From NCBI RefSeq assembly GCF_012927045.1, contig NZ_JABBFW010000021.1, forward strand, positions 1 to 64,000: DNA of 64,000 nt. The letters run 5' to 3'. The translations under genes were made by a program, and so were the position numbers. The DNA is from Azohydromonas caseinilytica. GTDB lineage: Bacteria; Pseudomonadota; Gammaproteobacteria; Burkholderiales; Burkholderiaceae_C. Below the pieces are notes generated by a model. It saw only the letters and a program-made list of their open reading frames with translations, was not told the DNA's origin and did not search any database. Within the stretch, counting starts at the first letter, position 1. Each line of letters opens with the position of its first letter. This document shows positions 52,220-61,067 of the stretch, one piece after another.

Positions 52220-53187
52220 ACCGCACCCGCCGAACCCTCACCGTCGCCGCGCTGGCCCTGGCCGCCGCGCTGCCCGCCGCTCAGGCGCAGGACAAGTGGC
52301 CTAGCAAGCCCATCACCTACATCGTCGCCTTCCCCGCAGGCGGCACCAGCGACATCGTGGCGCGGCTGATCGCGCAGAAGCTGGGCCCGGCGCTGGGCAC
52401 CACGGTGATCGTGGACAACAAGGCCGGCGCCGGCGGCGGCGTGGGCTCGGAGCAGGTCTCGCGCGCGGCGCCGGACGGCTACACCCTCCTGGGCGGCACC
52501 ATCAGCTCGCACGCCATCAACGTCAGCCTGTACCCGAAGCTGGGCTACGACCCGGTCACGTCCTTCGTGCCCATCGCGCTCATCGGCACCAACCCGGTGG
52601 TGCTGGTCACGCGCCAGGACAGCCCCTACAAGACCGTGGCCGACGTCATCGCCGCGGGCAAGGCCAAGAAGCCGATGACCTCGGCCTCCGCGGGCAACGG
52701 CACCTCGCAGCACCTGGCGCTGGAGATGTTGAAACACAAGACCGGCATCGGCATCGACCACATTCCCTACAAGGGCAGCGCCCCGGCGATCCAGGACGTG
52801 ATGGCGGGTCAGGTGGACATGATGTTCGACACCACCGTGGTGGCGGGTCCGCACATCGAGTCGGGCAAGCTGCGCGCGCTGGCCGTGACCTCGGCCAAGC
52901 GGCTGCCCAACATGCCCAACGTGCCCACCGTGGCCGAGACGGTGCCGGGCTACGAGGTGGTGTCGTGGCAGGCCATCTTCGCGCCCGCGGGCACGCCCAA
53001 GGCGATCCAGCAGCGGCTGCATGACGAGGTCAACAAGATCCTGGCGCAACCGGACATCAAGGAGCGCCTGGCCAAGCTGGGCATGGAGCCCGGGCAGCTG
53101 AGCACCGACCAGTTCACCGCCTTCCAGAAGGCCGAGGTCGCCAAGTGGGCGCAGCTCATCAAGGCCGCCAACATCAAGATCGAGTGA
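52216..53187 (+). CDS. Bug/TctC-family periplasmic receptor 3
   Basis: The 323-residue protein has a signal peptide (TLTVAALALAAALPAAQAQ then DKWPSKPITYIVAF), then [38 protein letters not shown] and HIPYKGSAPAIQDVMAGQ. Its ATG overlaps the FMN oxidase stop and follows AAGGAGAC. A terminator-like hairpin sits between it and receptor 4. Ligand unknown; a 2-hydroxyacid is suggested by the coupled gene. Confidence 0.9.
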   Translation: MNRTRRTLTVAALALAAALPAAQAQDKWPSKPITYIVAFPAGGTSDIVARLIAQKLGPALGTTVIVDNKAGAGGGVGSEQVSRAAPDGYTLLGGTISSHAINVSLYPKLGYDPVTSFVPIALIGTNPVVLVTRQDSPYKTVADVIAAGKAKKPMTSASAGNGTSQHLALEMLKHKTGIGIDHIPYKGSAPAIQDVMAGQVDMMFDTTVVAGPHIESGKLRALAVTSAKRLPNMPNVPTVAETVPGYEVVSWQAIFAPAGTPKAIQQRLHDEVNKILAQPDIKERLAKLGMEPGQLSTDQFTAFQKAEVAKWAQLIKAANIKIE

Positions 53188-53195
53188 CCCCCTGC

Positions 53196-53217
53196 AAGCC
53201 GGCCGCCGCGCCGGCTT
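53196..53217 (+). terminator. Hairpin between receptors 3 and 4
   Basis: AAGCCGGC at 53196-53203 pairs with GCCGGCTT at 53210-53217 over a 6-base loop, followed by TGTT. It starts 9 bases past the stop of receptor 3 and is terminator-like but with a weak T-tract. Confidence 0.5.
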
Positions 53218-53255
53218 TGTTCCGCCCCGAGCCACGTCCCTCCGAGAGGACTTCC

Positions 53256-54221
53256 ATGACCCACGCCATCACCCGCCGCCTCTTTGCCCTGTCCGCCCTG
53301 GCGCTGGCCGCCGCCGGCGCGCAGGCCCAGCAATGGCCCACGAAACCGCTGCGCATCGTGGTGCCGTACCCGCCGGGCGGCAGCTCCGACATCATCGCCC
53401 GCGCCATCAGCCAGCCGCTGGGCGAGGCGCTGAAGACGACGGTGATCATCGAGAACAAGCCCGGCGCCAACGGCAACACCGGCACCGACTCCGTCGCCAA
53501 GTCCAACGACGGCCACACGCTGCTGCTGTGCGACGTGGGCGCGCTGGCCATCACCGCCTCGGTCTACAACCGGCTGCCCTTCAACCCCAGCAAGGACCTC
53601 AAGGGCGTGACCATGCTGGCCTACTCGCCGCACCTGCTGGTGGTGCATCCCTCGGTGCAGGCCGGCAACCTCAAGGAGCTCGTGGCGCTGTCGCAGAAGC
53701 AGAAGATGGACTTCGCCGTCACGGCCATCGGCAGCGCGCCGCACGTGGCGGGCGTGGCCATCGAGAAGGCCACCGGCGCCAAGTGGGAGTACATCCCGTA
53801 CAAGGGCGGCTCGCAGGCCATCAACGACACGGTGGCGGGCCAGGCGCATGTGCTGATGAACGGCATGCTGGCGACGCTGCCCTTCGTGCAGTCGGGCCAG
53901 CTCAAGGTGCTGGGCGTGTCCAAGGCCACGCGCGTGGCGCTGCTGCCCAACGTGCCCACCATCGCCGAGCAGGGCGTCAAGGGCTTCGAGTCCGGCACCT
54001 GGCAGGGCGTGCTGATGCCGGCCAACACGCCGCCGGCCGTGCTCAACAAGGTCTCGGCCGAGCTCACCCGCATCATCCGCACGCCCGAGGTGCGCCAGCG
54101 CCTGAGCGGGCAGGGCGCGGAAGTGCACACCATGACGCCGGCCGAGTTCACCACCTTCTTCGAGCGCGAGCGCGCCAACTGGGCCAAGGTGGTGGCGCAG
54201 GGCGGCGTCAAGATCGAATGA
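53256..54221 (+). CDS. Bug/TctC-family periplasmic receptor 4
   Basis: The 321-residue protein has a signal peptide (LFALSALALAAAGAQAQ then QWPTKPLRIVVPY), then YPPGGSSDIIARAISQPLGE, TVIIENKPGANGNTGT and YIPYKGGSQAINDTVAG. It lies 13 bases before the 2-hydroxyacid dehydrogenase gene, implying one transcript. It is distinct from receptor 3 in sequence, so ligands may differ. Confidence 0.9.
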   Translation: MTHAITRRLFALSALALAAAGAQAQQWPTKPLRIVVPYPPGGSSDIIARAISQPLGEALKTTVIIENKPGANGNTGTDSVAKSNDGHTLLLCDVGALAITASVYNRLPFNPSKDLKGVTMLAYSPHLLVVHPSVQAGNLKELVALSQKQKMDFAVTAIGSAPHVAGVAIEKATGAKWEYIPYKGGSQAINDTVAGQAHVLMNGMLATLPFVQSGQLKVLGVSKATRVALLPNVPTIAEQGVKGFESGTWQGVLMPANTPPAVLNKVSAELTRIIRTPEVRQRLSGQGAEVHTMTPAEFTTFFERERANWAKVVAQGGVKIE

Positions 54222-54234
54222 GGACCTCACACCC

Positions 54235-55194
54235 ATGACCATGAACGACCAAAAACCCCGCGTGCTGCAGCTCGGCCGCCTGCTGCCCTGGCTCGAAGAG
54301 CAGCTGGCCGGGCACTTCGACCTGGTGCTGCTGGCGCAGCAGCCCGATCCCCAGGCCTACCTGGCCGGGCACGGCCGCGAGTTCGCCGGCGCCGTGACCT
54401 CGGCGGCGGTGGGCATCGACGCCGCCACCATCGAGGCGCTGCCGGCGCTGAAGGTGATCTCCAGCTTCGGCGTGGGCCTGGACAAGATCGACCTGCAGGC
54501 CGCCGCGCGCCGCGGCATTCCCGTGGGCTACACGCCCGACGTGCTCAACGACTGCGTGGCCGACACCGCCTTCACGCTGCTGCTGGACGTGGCCCGGCGC
54601 GCCAGCGAGGCCGACCGCTTCGTGCGCCGCGGGGCCTGGCTCAACGAGAAATTCCCGCTGGCCACGCGCGTGAGCGGCAAGAGGCTGGGCATCGTCGGGC
54701 TGGGGCGCATCGGCCGCACCATCGCCAGGCGCGCCAGCGGCTTCGACATGGAGATCCGCTACCACAACCGCCGGCCCGTGGAGGGCGTGCCCTACGGCTA
54801 CGAGGCGAGCCTGCTGGAGCTGGCGCGCTGGGCCGACTTCCTGGTCGTGGCGGCGGCCGGCGGCGCGGAGAGCCGCAGCCTGATCTCGGCCGAGGTGCTG
54901 CAGGCGCTGGGGCCCAAGGGTTTCCTGGTCAACATCGCGCGCGGCACGGTGGTGGACGAGGCGGCGCTGATCAAGGCGCTGCAGGACAAGGCCATCGCCG
55001 GCGCGGGCCTGGACGTGTACGTGGACGAGCCGCGCGTGCCCGAAGGGCTGTTCGCGCTGGACAACGTGGTGCTGCTGCCGCACGTGGCCAGCGCCACCCA
55101 CGAGACGCGCCAGGCCATGGCCGACCTGGTGCTGGAGAACCTGCGGGCGTTCTTCAGCGAGGGGAAGTTGAAAGCGGCGGCGCCGGTGGCGTGA
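54235..55194 (+). CDS. D-2-hydroxyacid dehydrogenase (hydroxypyruvate/glyoxylate reductase type)
   Basis: The 319-residue enzyme has the substrate domain (LKVISSFGVGLDKIDLQAAA, GIPVGYTPDVLNDCVADTAF) and an NAD-binding domain with LGIVGLGRIGRTIARRASGF near 150. VNIARGTVVDEAALIKALQ carries the catalytic Arg, AGAGLDVYVDEPRVPE the Glu and VVLLPHVASATHETR the His. This family interconverts hydroxypyruvate or glyoxylate with glycerate or glycolate. In this cluster it could recycle hydroxypyruvate to glycerate for the kinase. It ends the plus-strand gene run. Confidence 0.9.
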   Translation: MTMNDQKPRVLQLGRLLPWLEEQLAGHFDLVLLAQQPDPQAYLAGHGREFAGAVTSAAVGIDAATIEALPALKVISSFGVGLDKIDLQAAARRGIPVGYTPDVLNDCVADTAFTLLLDVARRASEADRFVRRGAWLNEKFPLATRVSGKRLGIVGLGRIGRTIARRASGFDMEIRYHNRRPVEGVPYGYEASLLELARWADFLVVAAAGGAESRSLISAEVLQALGPKGFLVNIARGTVVDEAALIKALQDKAIAGAGLDVYVDEPRVPEGLFALDNVVLLPHVASATHETRQAMADLVLENLRAFFSEGKLKAAAPVA

Positions 55195-55246
55195 GCCGCA
55201 GTCCTTGCCGGGACGGGGCCATGGCGCCCCGCCCGACAATCCCCCG

Positions 55247-56071
55247 ATGTCCTCCCTCGAAGTCATCGGCGTCGATTTCTCCAGCCGTCCCAGCCGTCGC
55301 AAGCCCGTGGTGGTGGCGCAGGGGCGTGCCACGGGCGCCACGGTGAAGCTGGAGGCGCTGCTCACGTTCGAGACGCTGGAGGGCTTCGGCGCCTTGCTGA
55401 AGCATCCCGGGCCCTGGGTCGGCGGCTTCGACTTCCCCTTCGGGCTGCCGCGCGAGCTGGTCGAGCACCTGGGCTGGCCCACCGAGTGGCTGAAGCTGAT
55501 GCGCCACTACGCGGCGCTGGAGCGCGCGCAGATCCGCGACACCTTCGCCGCCTTCTGCAACGCGCGGCCGGTGGGCCGCAAGTTTGCGCACCGCGAATGC
55601 GACGCGCCGGCCGGATCGAGCACCTCCATGAAATGGGTCAATCCACCGGTGGCCTACATGCTGCACGCGGGCGTGCCGCTGCTGCTAGAGGCAGGGGTGC
55701 ACCTGCCCGGGCTGCTGGAGGGCGACCGCGCGCGCGTGGCGCTGGAGGCCTATCCCGGGCTGCTGGCATGGGAGCTGATCGGGCGCCGCTCCTACAAGAA
55801 CGACGATGCGGCCAAGCACACGCCGGAGCGGCTGATCGCGCGCAAGGACATCGTCGCCGCGCTGGAGCAGGGCCGCACCCGATTGAACCTGCGCCTGAAG
55901 CTGACGCCGGCGCAGCACGACGCCCTGATCGCCGACGCCAGCGGCGACCGGCTCGATGCCGTGCTGTGCCTGCTGCAGGCGGCCTGGGCCGGCGGCCGGG
56001 AGGATTGGGGACTGCCCGCCGGCTTCGACCCGGTGGAGGGCTGGATCGTGAGCGCGCCGCGGGCGGGGTAA
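55247..56071 (+). CDS. DUF429 protein
   Basis: The 274-residue protein begins VIGVDFSSRPSRRKPVVVAQ, the RNase-H-like first strand of DUF429. WVGGFDFPFGLPRELVEHLG, DTFAAFCNARPVG, ARVALEAYPGLLAWELIGRR, RSYKNDDAAKHTPERL and ADASGDRLDAVLCLLQAAW follow. These contain conserved acidic residues in an RNase-H-like arrangement (Asp10, an Asp in GGFDFPFG, a Glu in ALEAYP and Asp near 250). A nuclease-like activity is possible but unproven. Confidence 0.78.
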   Translation: MSSLEVIGVDFSSRPSRRKPVVVAQGRATGATVKLEALLTFETLEGFGALLKHPGPWVGGFDFPFGLPRELVEHLGWPTEWLKLMRHYAALERAQIRDTFAAFCNARPVGRKFAHRECDAPAGSSTSMKWVNPPVAYMLHAGVPLLLEAGVHLPGLLEGDRARVALEAYPGLLAWELIGRRSYKNDDAAKHTPERLIARKDIVAALEQGRTRLNLRLKLTPAQHDALIADASGDRLDAVLCLLQAAWAGGREDWGLPAGFDPVEGWIVSAPRAG

Positions 56072-56593
56072 GGCGGTTGCTCGGGGCGTCCCGGGCGCTT
56101 CAGACGCTTTTGCCCCTGTTCTTGAGCTGCGCCGTGTCGATGGCCTCGACCTCAGAGAGCAGCGCTAGGAAGAAGACACCGACGGCATCGGTATTGGCCT
56201 TGGAATCCTGCGGGCTCGAAGATCTGTCCGGCTCAGCGTAGGTATCGCCTTTTTCTAAGCCAATTCGGCGCAGCTCGGGTGCGTGTATTTCTGGTGCGAC
56301 ACGTAGGGGTACGGGAGCCGTGCTGGGAGAGAAACTGGAGAAGCGTCGCGAATTCGACAAATCGTGCCGGAGAGGGCGGATTTTGGAGGGGTAATTCGTT
56401 CCGGCGCAGATATGCCGAGGGTGGCCTGCATGGGGCGGCCGTTTTTGCCGAATTTTCAAAGCCCGACCGGGCGAGGCGGTCCGATGTCCCTGAGGCAGCG
56501 GCAGCGGCCGTACTCTTGTCCAATGTGCCCTGGGCCGCATCTGCTGCGGTCCGGTTCCGAACCTCAGCCGCGGCCTTGCCCGCTGCGCCCGCC
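56072..56593. other. 522-base gap with no confirmed gene
   Basis: GC content dips between about 56140 and 56420. A minus-strand open frame at 56100-56540 (146 codons, ending EAIDTAQLKNRGKSV) has no strong start and no family I recognise; its C-terminal 80 residues could be a small hypothetical or a remnant. The plus-strand in-frame extension of the receiver gene from 56279 also looks random. I leave it uncalled. Confidence 0.5.
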
Positions 56594-57034
56594 ATGCTCA
56601 TCAATCCTGATTCCCCGATGCCGTCCGACGAGGCGGTCCAGAACTCCACACGGACTTCCGAGCCGCAGGGCCGGCGCGTGCTGATCGTGGACGACAACGT
56701 CGACAGCGCCGACAGCCTGGCAATGCTGCTGCAGCTCAGCGGCCACGAGGCGCACACCGCCTATGACGGCCCCGAGGGCGTGGAGGCCGCGGCGCGGCTG
56801 CAGCCCGAGGTGGTGCTGCTGGACCTGGGCCTGCCGGGGCTGGACGGCTGCGAGGTCTGCCGCCGCATCCGCCAGGAGCCCTGGGCCAGCGACGCACTGT
56901 TCATCGCCGTCACCGGCTGGGGCCAGGCCGCCGACAAGCGCCGCTCGCAGGAGGCCGGCTTCGACGGCCACCTCGTCAAGCCGGTGGACCCGCAGGCGCT
57001 GCAGCAGATGATCGAAGGCTTCAAGCGGGCCTGA
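56594..57034 (+). CDS. Single-domain response regulator (CheY-like receiver)
   Basis: The 146-residue protein has about 25 unstructured residues and then the receiver RVLIVDDNVDSADSLAMLLQ (acidic pair Asp33-Asp34). VVLLDLGLPGLDGCEVCRRI follows with phospho-acceptor Asp77, then FIAVTGWGQ (Thr) and GHLVKPVDPQALQQM (Lys). Without an output domain it must work through another protein or as a phosphate shuttle. The ATG at 56618 is an alternative start. No histidine kinase is adjacent; the CHASE kinase at 62102 is 5 kb away. Confidence 0.85.
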   Translation: MLINPDSPMPSDEAVQNSTRTSEPQGRRVLIVDDNVDSADSLAMLLQLSGHEAHTAYDGPEGVEAAARLQPEVVLLDLGLPGLDGCEVCRRIRQEPWASDALFIAVTGWGQAADKRRSQEAGFDGHLVKPVDPQALQQMIEGFKRA

Positions 57035-57455
57035 ACCCGGCGGCCCGCCTCCCGTTGCCAGGCCCGGGAACCGGGCCGGCCCATGCCCGGGATCGTGCTG
57101 GCCGGCTGCCTCATTTCCGGGGCGCCGTGTATCTGCAAGTTACCCGGGCATTGCCGTTTTCTCGGCTGGGGTTGTGCTTGCGGATTTGCCGGGCACAGTC
57201 GAAAAGCTGTAGTTCCAGCGGTTGATGGCCGTCCGTGGGATGCCGTCGCGGCCTGAATTCATGGCGTCAACTGGCCGTGCGGCGCAGGAAATCGCCATGG
57301 AAAGGGTGGCATTTTCTGCCGGGCGGTCTGTTGGAGTCTGATATTCAACTGTGGCCTTGATTTTCTCGCCGCCGCCTGCCCGCCTGCTGAAATTGCCTGG
57401 TGATCGGGTAATCTCAATTCGAGGTGGTTTTCCGGCAATGCTCGCAAGCGCTGAT
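57035..57455. other. 421-base gap with nothing recognised
   Basis: Between the receiver gene and the stop of the lectin-like gene. It is AT-richer than its surroundings from about 57150. No convincing ORF, RNA gene or strong terminator was found. It carries the 3' ends of two convergent genes. Confidence 0.5.
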
Positions 57456-58112
57456 TCAGCGTTCCGCGAAGCAATAGAGCAGCCCCGCGCCGCCAGTGGC
57501 CTTGAGCGCGTCCTGGCTGCAGCCGCGGGTGGGGTGCGAGGAGTTCCAGGACTTGGCCGCCGCGCTCTCGTCCAGGCCGGTGCGGTCGTGGTGGCCGACC
57601 ATGGCGGCGCCCTCGCCGCTGTGGGTCCAGTTGCGGCACGTCATGTCGTTGCCGCTGGCGGGGAAGGCGGTGCCGTCGGCCTGCGTGCCGGTGAGGATGT
57701 CGTGCTGGTTGGGGCTGTCGCCGCGTCCGCGCACGGTGTCGCCCTTCTCGGTGAGCGCGGTGTCCTTGGTGAGGCGGTTGTCCTGGTGCAGTTGCGCCAC
57801 GTTCTCGGCGATGAGCTCGCCGCGCGCGTTGCGCCAGGGGCCGGGGCCGATGCGGTCGCGCGCGTTCACGGCCGGCGTGGCGCCCTCGGCGCTGGTGCTG
57901 AGGTAGGCGCGCCAGGTCTTGCCGCCCGCGCCCACGTCATCGGCCAGGGTCTGGCAGTGCCTGTCGGCGCCGGCCAGGCCACCCAGGTCCGCACCGCGGC
58001 CCAGCCCAGTGCTGGTGACGAAGAAGCTCAATTGCGAGCCCGGCTGGGGCGGGCGCTGGGCACAGGCCGGCAGCAGGGCAGCGCACAGCAGGGCGACAGG
58101 GATTGATCGCAT
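57456..58112 (-). CDS. Lectin-like lipoprotein
   Basis: The 218-residue protein has a lipoprotein signal (IPVALLCAALLPACAQRP, lipobox LPAC, Cys17). The body is a C-type-lectin/endostatin-like fold as in proteins commonly named lectin: SFFVTSTGLGRGADLGGLAG, ADRHCQTLADDVGAG, TWRAYLSTSAEGA, ARDRIGPGPWRNARGEL, SPNQHDILTGTQADG, NDMTCRNWTHSGEG, VGHHDRTG and GCSQDALKATGG. Carbohydrate binding is inferred only from the fold name. GAGGAG precedes the ATG. It diverges from the helicase gene. Confidence 0.8.
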   Translation of the reverse strand: MRSIPVALLCAALLPACAQRPPQPGSQLSFFVTSTGLGRGADLGGLAGADRHCQTLADDVGAGGKTWRAYLSTSAEGATPAVNARDRIGPGPWRNARGELIAENVAQLHQDNRLTKDTALTEKGDTVRGRGDSPNQHDILTGTQADGTAFPASGNDMTCRNWTHSGEGAAMVGHHDRTGLDESAAAKSWNSSHPTRGCSQDALKATGGAGLLYCFAER

Positions 58113-58240
58113 CACGGACTCCTCGGGGAACGTGGCAGGGACGGGCAAGGTAGCGCAGCCGCCGGCGCGCGGCCAGCCGTGGCGCATGCGGCATGCTCGC
58201 CGTGTACGTTCGAGCTTCCGCTCTACTTCCCGCTTCCGCC

Positions 58241-60730
58241 ATGAGTTTCGCCCGCTTGCCCCGGCCACCGAACCGCGCGCCGCTTCCCGCCGGTTCGGCC
58301 GCCGCGAGCCCGGCCGAAACCTGGTTCGCTACCCAGGGCTGGACGCCGTTCCCGTTCCAGCGCGAGGTGTGGGCCGCGATGGCCGCCGGCGAGAACGGCC
58401 TGCTCAACGCCACCACCGGCTCCGGCAAGACCTACGCGGTGTGGCTGGGCGCGCTGCAGCGGCGCACGGCTGCCAAGGGGCTGCAGGTGCTGTGGATCAC
58501 GCCGATGCGGGCGCTCGCCAGCGACACGGCGCAGGCGCTGGCGCGTCCGCTGCCGGCGCTGGCCCCTGGCTTCGCGCTGGCGCAGCGCACCGGCGACACC
58601 ACCTCCGCCGAGCGCCAGCGCCAGGAGCGGCAGCGTCCGCAGGCGCTGGTGACCACGCCCGAATCGCTGAGCCTGCTGCTCACCCGCGCCGACGCCCAGG
58701 CCGAGTTGGGCGGCGTGCACACCGTGGTGGTGGACGAGTGGCACGAGCTGATCAGCAGCAAGCGCGGCGTGCAGGTGCAGCTGGCGCTGGCGCGGCTGCG
58801 GCGCTGGAACCCCGCGCTCGTCACCTGGGGCCTGAGCGCCACGCTGGGCAACCTGGAGGAGGCGATGCACACCCTGGTCGGCGCGGGCGGCGGCCGGCTG
58901 GTGCGGGGCCGCATCGACAAGCCGCTGACCATCGACACCCTGCTGCCCGAGGGCGATGAGCGCTTCTCCTGGCCGGGGCAGCTGGGCCTGCGCATGCTGC
59001 CCGCGGTGGTGCAGGAGATTGACCAGGCCAGCACCTCGCTGGTGTTCACCAACGTGCGAGCGCAGAGCGAAATCTGGTACCAGCGGCTGCTGGAGGCGCG
59101 GCCGGACTGGGCCGGATTGATCGCGCTGCACCACGGTTCGCTGGACCGCAGCCTGCGCGAGTGGGTGGAGCAGGGCCTGAAGGAGGGGCGGCTGAAAGCC
59201 GTGGTGGCGACCTCCTCGCTGGACCTGGGCGTGGACTTCCTGCCGGTGGAGCGGGTGCTGCAGGTGGGCAGCCCCAAGGGCGTGGCGCGGCTGCTGCAGC
59301 GCGCCGGCCGCTCCGGCCATGCGCCGGGCCGCGCCAGCCGTGCCACGCTGGTGCCGACGCAGCTGTTCGAGCTGCTGGAGGCGGCGGCGCTGCGCCGCGC
59401 CGCGCTGGCCGGCGCGGTGGAGCCGCGGCGCAGTCCGGACAAGCCGATGGACGTGCTGGTGCAGCACCTGGTGACGGTGGCGCTGGGCGGCGGCTTCGAG
59501 GCCGAGGCGCTGCCCGGCGGCGGCTGGGGCGCCCCGGCGCTGTACGAGGAAGTGAGGAGCGCGCCGGCCTACCGCCACCTCACGCGCGAGGAGTTCGACT
59601 GGGCGCTGGCCTTCGCGGGGCAGGGCGGCGCCAGCCTGGCGGCCTACCCGCAGTACCACCGGCTGCAGGTGATGGACGGGCGCTTCCGCGTCACGGACCG
59701 GGCCATCGCGCACCGGCACCGGCTGCAGGTCGGGACCATCGTCTCTGAAACCACCATGCGGCTGCGCATGGTCAGCGGCGCCTCCCTGGGCACGGTGGAC
59801 GAGAGTTTCATTTCGCGCCTGGCGCCGGGCGACTGCTTCTGGTTTGGCGGGCGGCTGCTGGAGCTGGTCAGGGTGCGCGAGCTGACGGCCTACGTCACGC
59901 GCGCTAGCAAGAAGAGCGGGCGCATTCCCGTCTGGTCGGGGAACCGCATGGCGTTGTCGGATGAATTGGCCGGGGCGCTCCGGGAGCTGCTGTGGGAGGC
60001 GGCACGAGGGAAATTCAAGGAGCCCGAATTGCGCGCGGCCCGGCCGATGCTGGAGTTGCAGGCCAGCCTGTCCCGGCTGCCCGGGCCCGACGAGTTATTG
60101 GTGGAGCGCCACAAGTCCCGCGAAGGTTGTCACCTCTGGATTTATCCCTTTGCCGGCGGCCCGGTGCACCTGGGGCTGGCGGGATTGCTGGCGTGGCGGC
60201 TGGCGCAATCGAAGCCGAACACTTTTTCATTGGCCGTGAACGACCACGGGCTGGAATTGCTCAGCGCCTTGCCGGTGGAGATCGATTCACTGCTGGACGG
60301 CTCGATATTCGAGAGTGACCACCTGGAGGCCGATTTATTGGCCAGCCTGGACGCGCGCCAGCTGGCGCAGCGGCGCTTCCGGGAAATCGCGCGCGTGGCG
60401 GGGCTGGTCTTTACCGGCTATCCCGGTGCCGCGAAAAGCGCGCGGCAATTGCAGGCCTCCAGCGGCCTGTTCTACGACGTGTTCCGCCAGTACGACCCGG
60501 GGAACCTGTTATTGGCCCAGGCGCGCCATGAGGCGCTGGCGCAGGAGCTGGAAATAGGCCGGCTGGAGCGGACGCTGCAAAGGCTGTCCGCCCAGCGGGT
60601 GGTGTTGGTCGATCTCAAGCAGCCCAGTCCCTTTGCCGTGCCGCTGATGGTGGAGCGGTGGCGGGAGCAGTTGAGCAATGAGGCTTTGGACCAAAGGCTG
60701 AAACGAATTCTCAACCCGCCTTCAATTTGA
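58241..60730 (+). CDS. Lhr-like DEXH helicase (ligase-associated type)
   Basis: The 829-residue SF2 helicase has the Q-like PFPFQREVWAAMAAGENGLL, Walker A NATTGSGKTYAVWLG (59-64), the DEWHELISS DExH box near 165, GLSATLGNLEEA motif III, and the helicase C domain (LVFTNVRAQSEIW, VATSSLDLGVDF, QRAGRSGHAPGR). A C-terminal Lhr-type domain follows from about 430. Ligase-associated Lhr helicases are usually encoded with an ATP-dependent DNA ligase and an Mpe/ligase-associated exonuclease and act in DNA repair; none is visible here. No clear ribosome-binding site; the ATG at 58241 follows TTCCGCC. Confidence 0.9.
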   Translation: MSFARLPRPPNRAPLPAGSAAASPAETWFATQGWTPFPFQREVWAAMAAGENGLLNATTGSGKTYAVWLGALQRRTAAKGLQVLWITPMRALASDTAQALARPLPALAPGFALAQRTGDTTSAERQRQERQRPQALVTTPESLSLLLTRADAQAELGGVHTVVVDEWHELISSKRGVQVQLALARLRRWNPALVTWGLSATLGNLEEAMHTLVGAGGGRLVRGRIDKPLTIDTLLPEGDERFSWPGQLGLRMLPAVVQEIDQASTSLVFTNVRAQSEIWYQRLLEARPDWAGLIALHHGSLDRSLREWVEQGLKEGRLKAVVATSSLDLGVDFLPVERVLQVGSPKGVARLLQRAGRSGHAPGRASRATLVPTQLFELLEAAALRRAALAGAVEPRRSPDKPMDVLVQHLVTVALGGGFEAEALPGGGWGAPALYEEVRSAPAYRHLTREEFDWALAFAGQGGASLAAYPQYHRLQVMDGRFRVTDRAIAHRHRLQVGTIVSETTMRLRMVSGASLGTVDESFISRLAPGDCFWFGGRLLELVRVRELTAYVTRASKKSGRIPVWSGNRMALSDELAGALRELLWEAARGKFKEPELRAARPMLELQASLSRLPGPDELLVERHKSREGCHLWIYPFAGGPVHLGLAGLLAWRLAQSKPNTFSLAVNDHGLELLSALPVEIDSLLDGSIFESDHLEADLLASLDARQLAQRRFREIARVAGLVFTGYPGAAKSARQLQASSGLFYDVFRQYDPGNLLLAQARHEALAQELEIGRLERTLQRLSAQRVVLVDLKQPSPFAVPLMVERWREQLSNEALDQRLKRILNPPSI

Positions 60731-61006
60731 CGCATCAACGCCGTCGTCGAGCGGGCTGCAGATTTCTCTCAGGTCTTTGACGGCTTCCATGGCGGTTTTT
60801 ATTTTCAGTATGGAGGGCGCTTCCGAGTCGAGCTCTTTTTCCAGCTTTTCCCTTTGCTCCATGATGATATTCCTGAATTCCCGGGCCTGGTTGGTGTCGC
60901 TTTCTATGTCTTTCAGGGTAGCCACCAGCAGTCGGGCCGCCTCAAGCGTCAGCGAGGTCAGGTCCTGGCCGGCTTCGTTCGTGATCAGGCTTGCGTGGTC
61001 GCTCAT
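60722..61006 (-). CDS. Small acidic hypothetical protein
   Basis: The 94-residue, soluble, mostly helical protein begins MSDHASLITNEAGQDLTSLT and includes LLVATLKDIESDTNQAREFR and MEQREKLEKELDSEAPSILK. Coiled-coil potential is high. Codon use is AT-richer than in neighbours. Its 3' end overlaps the helicase 3' end by 9 bases on the opposite strand. No family is recognised. AGCGAACACACGGACATG upstream gives no strong ribosome-binding site. Confidence 0.5.
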   Translation of the reverse strand: MSDHASLITNEAGQDLTSLTLEAARLLVATLKDIESDTNQAREFRNIIMEQREKLEKELDSEAPSILKIKTAMEAVKDLREICSPLDDGVDASN

Positions 61007-61067
61007 GTCCGTGTGTTCGCTTCAAAACTGTTGGGTTCAATGATCATCGGCAGCGCGCGCAAGATTT

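Noticed and set aside
56100-56540. Possible minus-strand small gene
   Set aside because: No credible start or ribosome-binding site and no family; kept only as a note in the gap description.
56279-56593. N-terminal extension of the receiver protein
   Set aside because: Composition looks random and known single-domain receivers start near the acidic pair.
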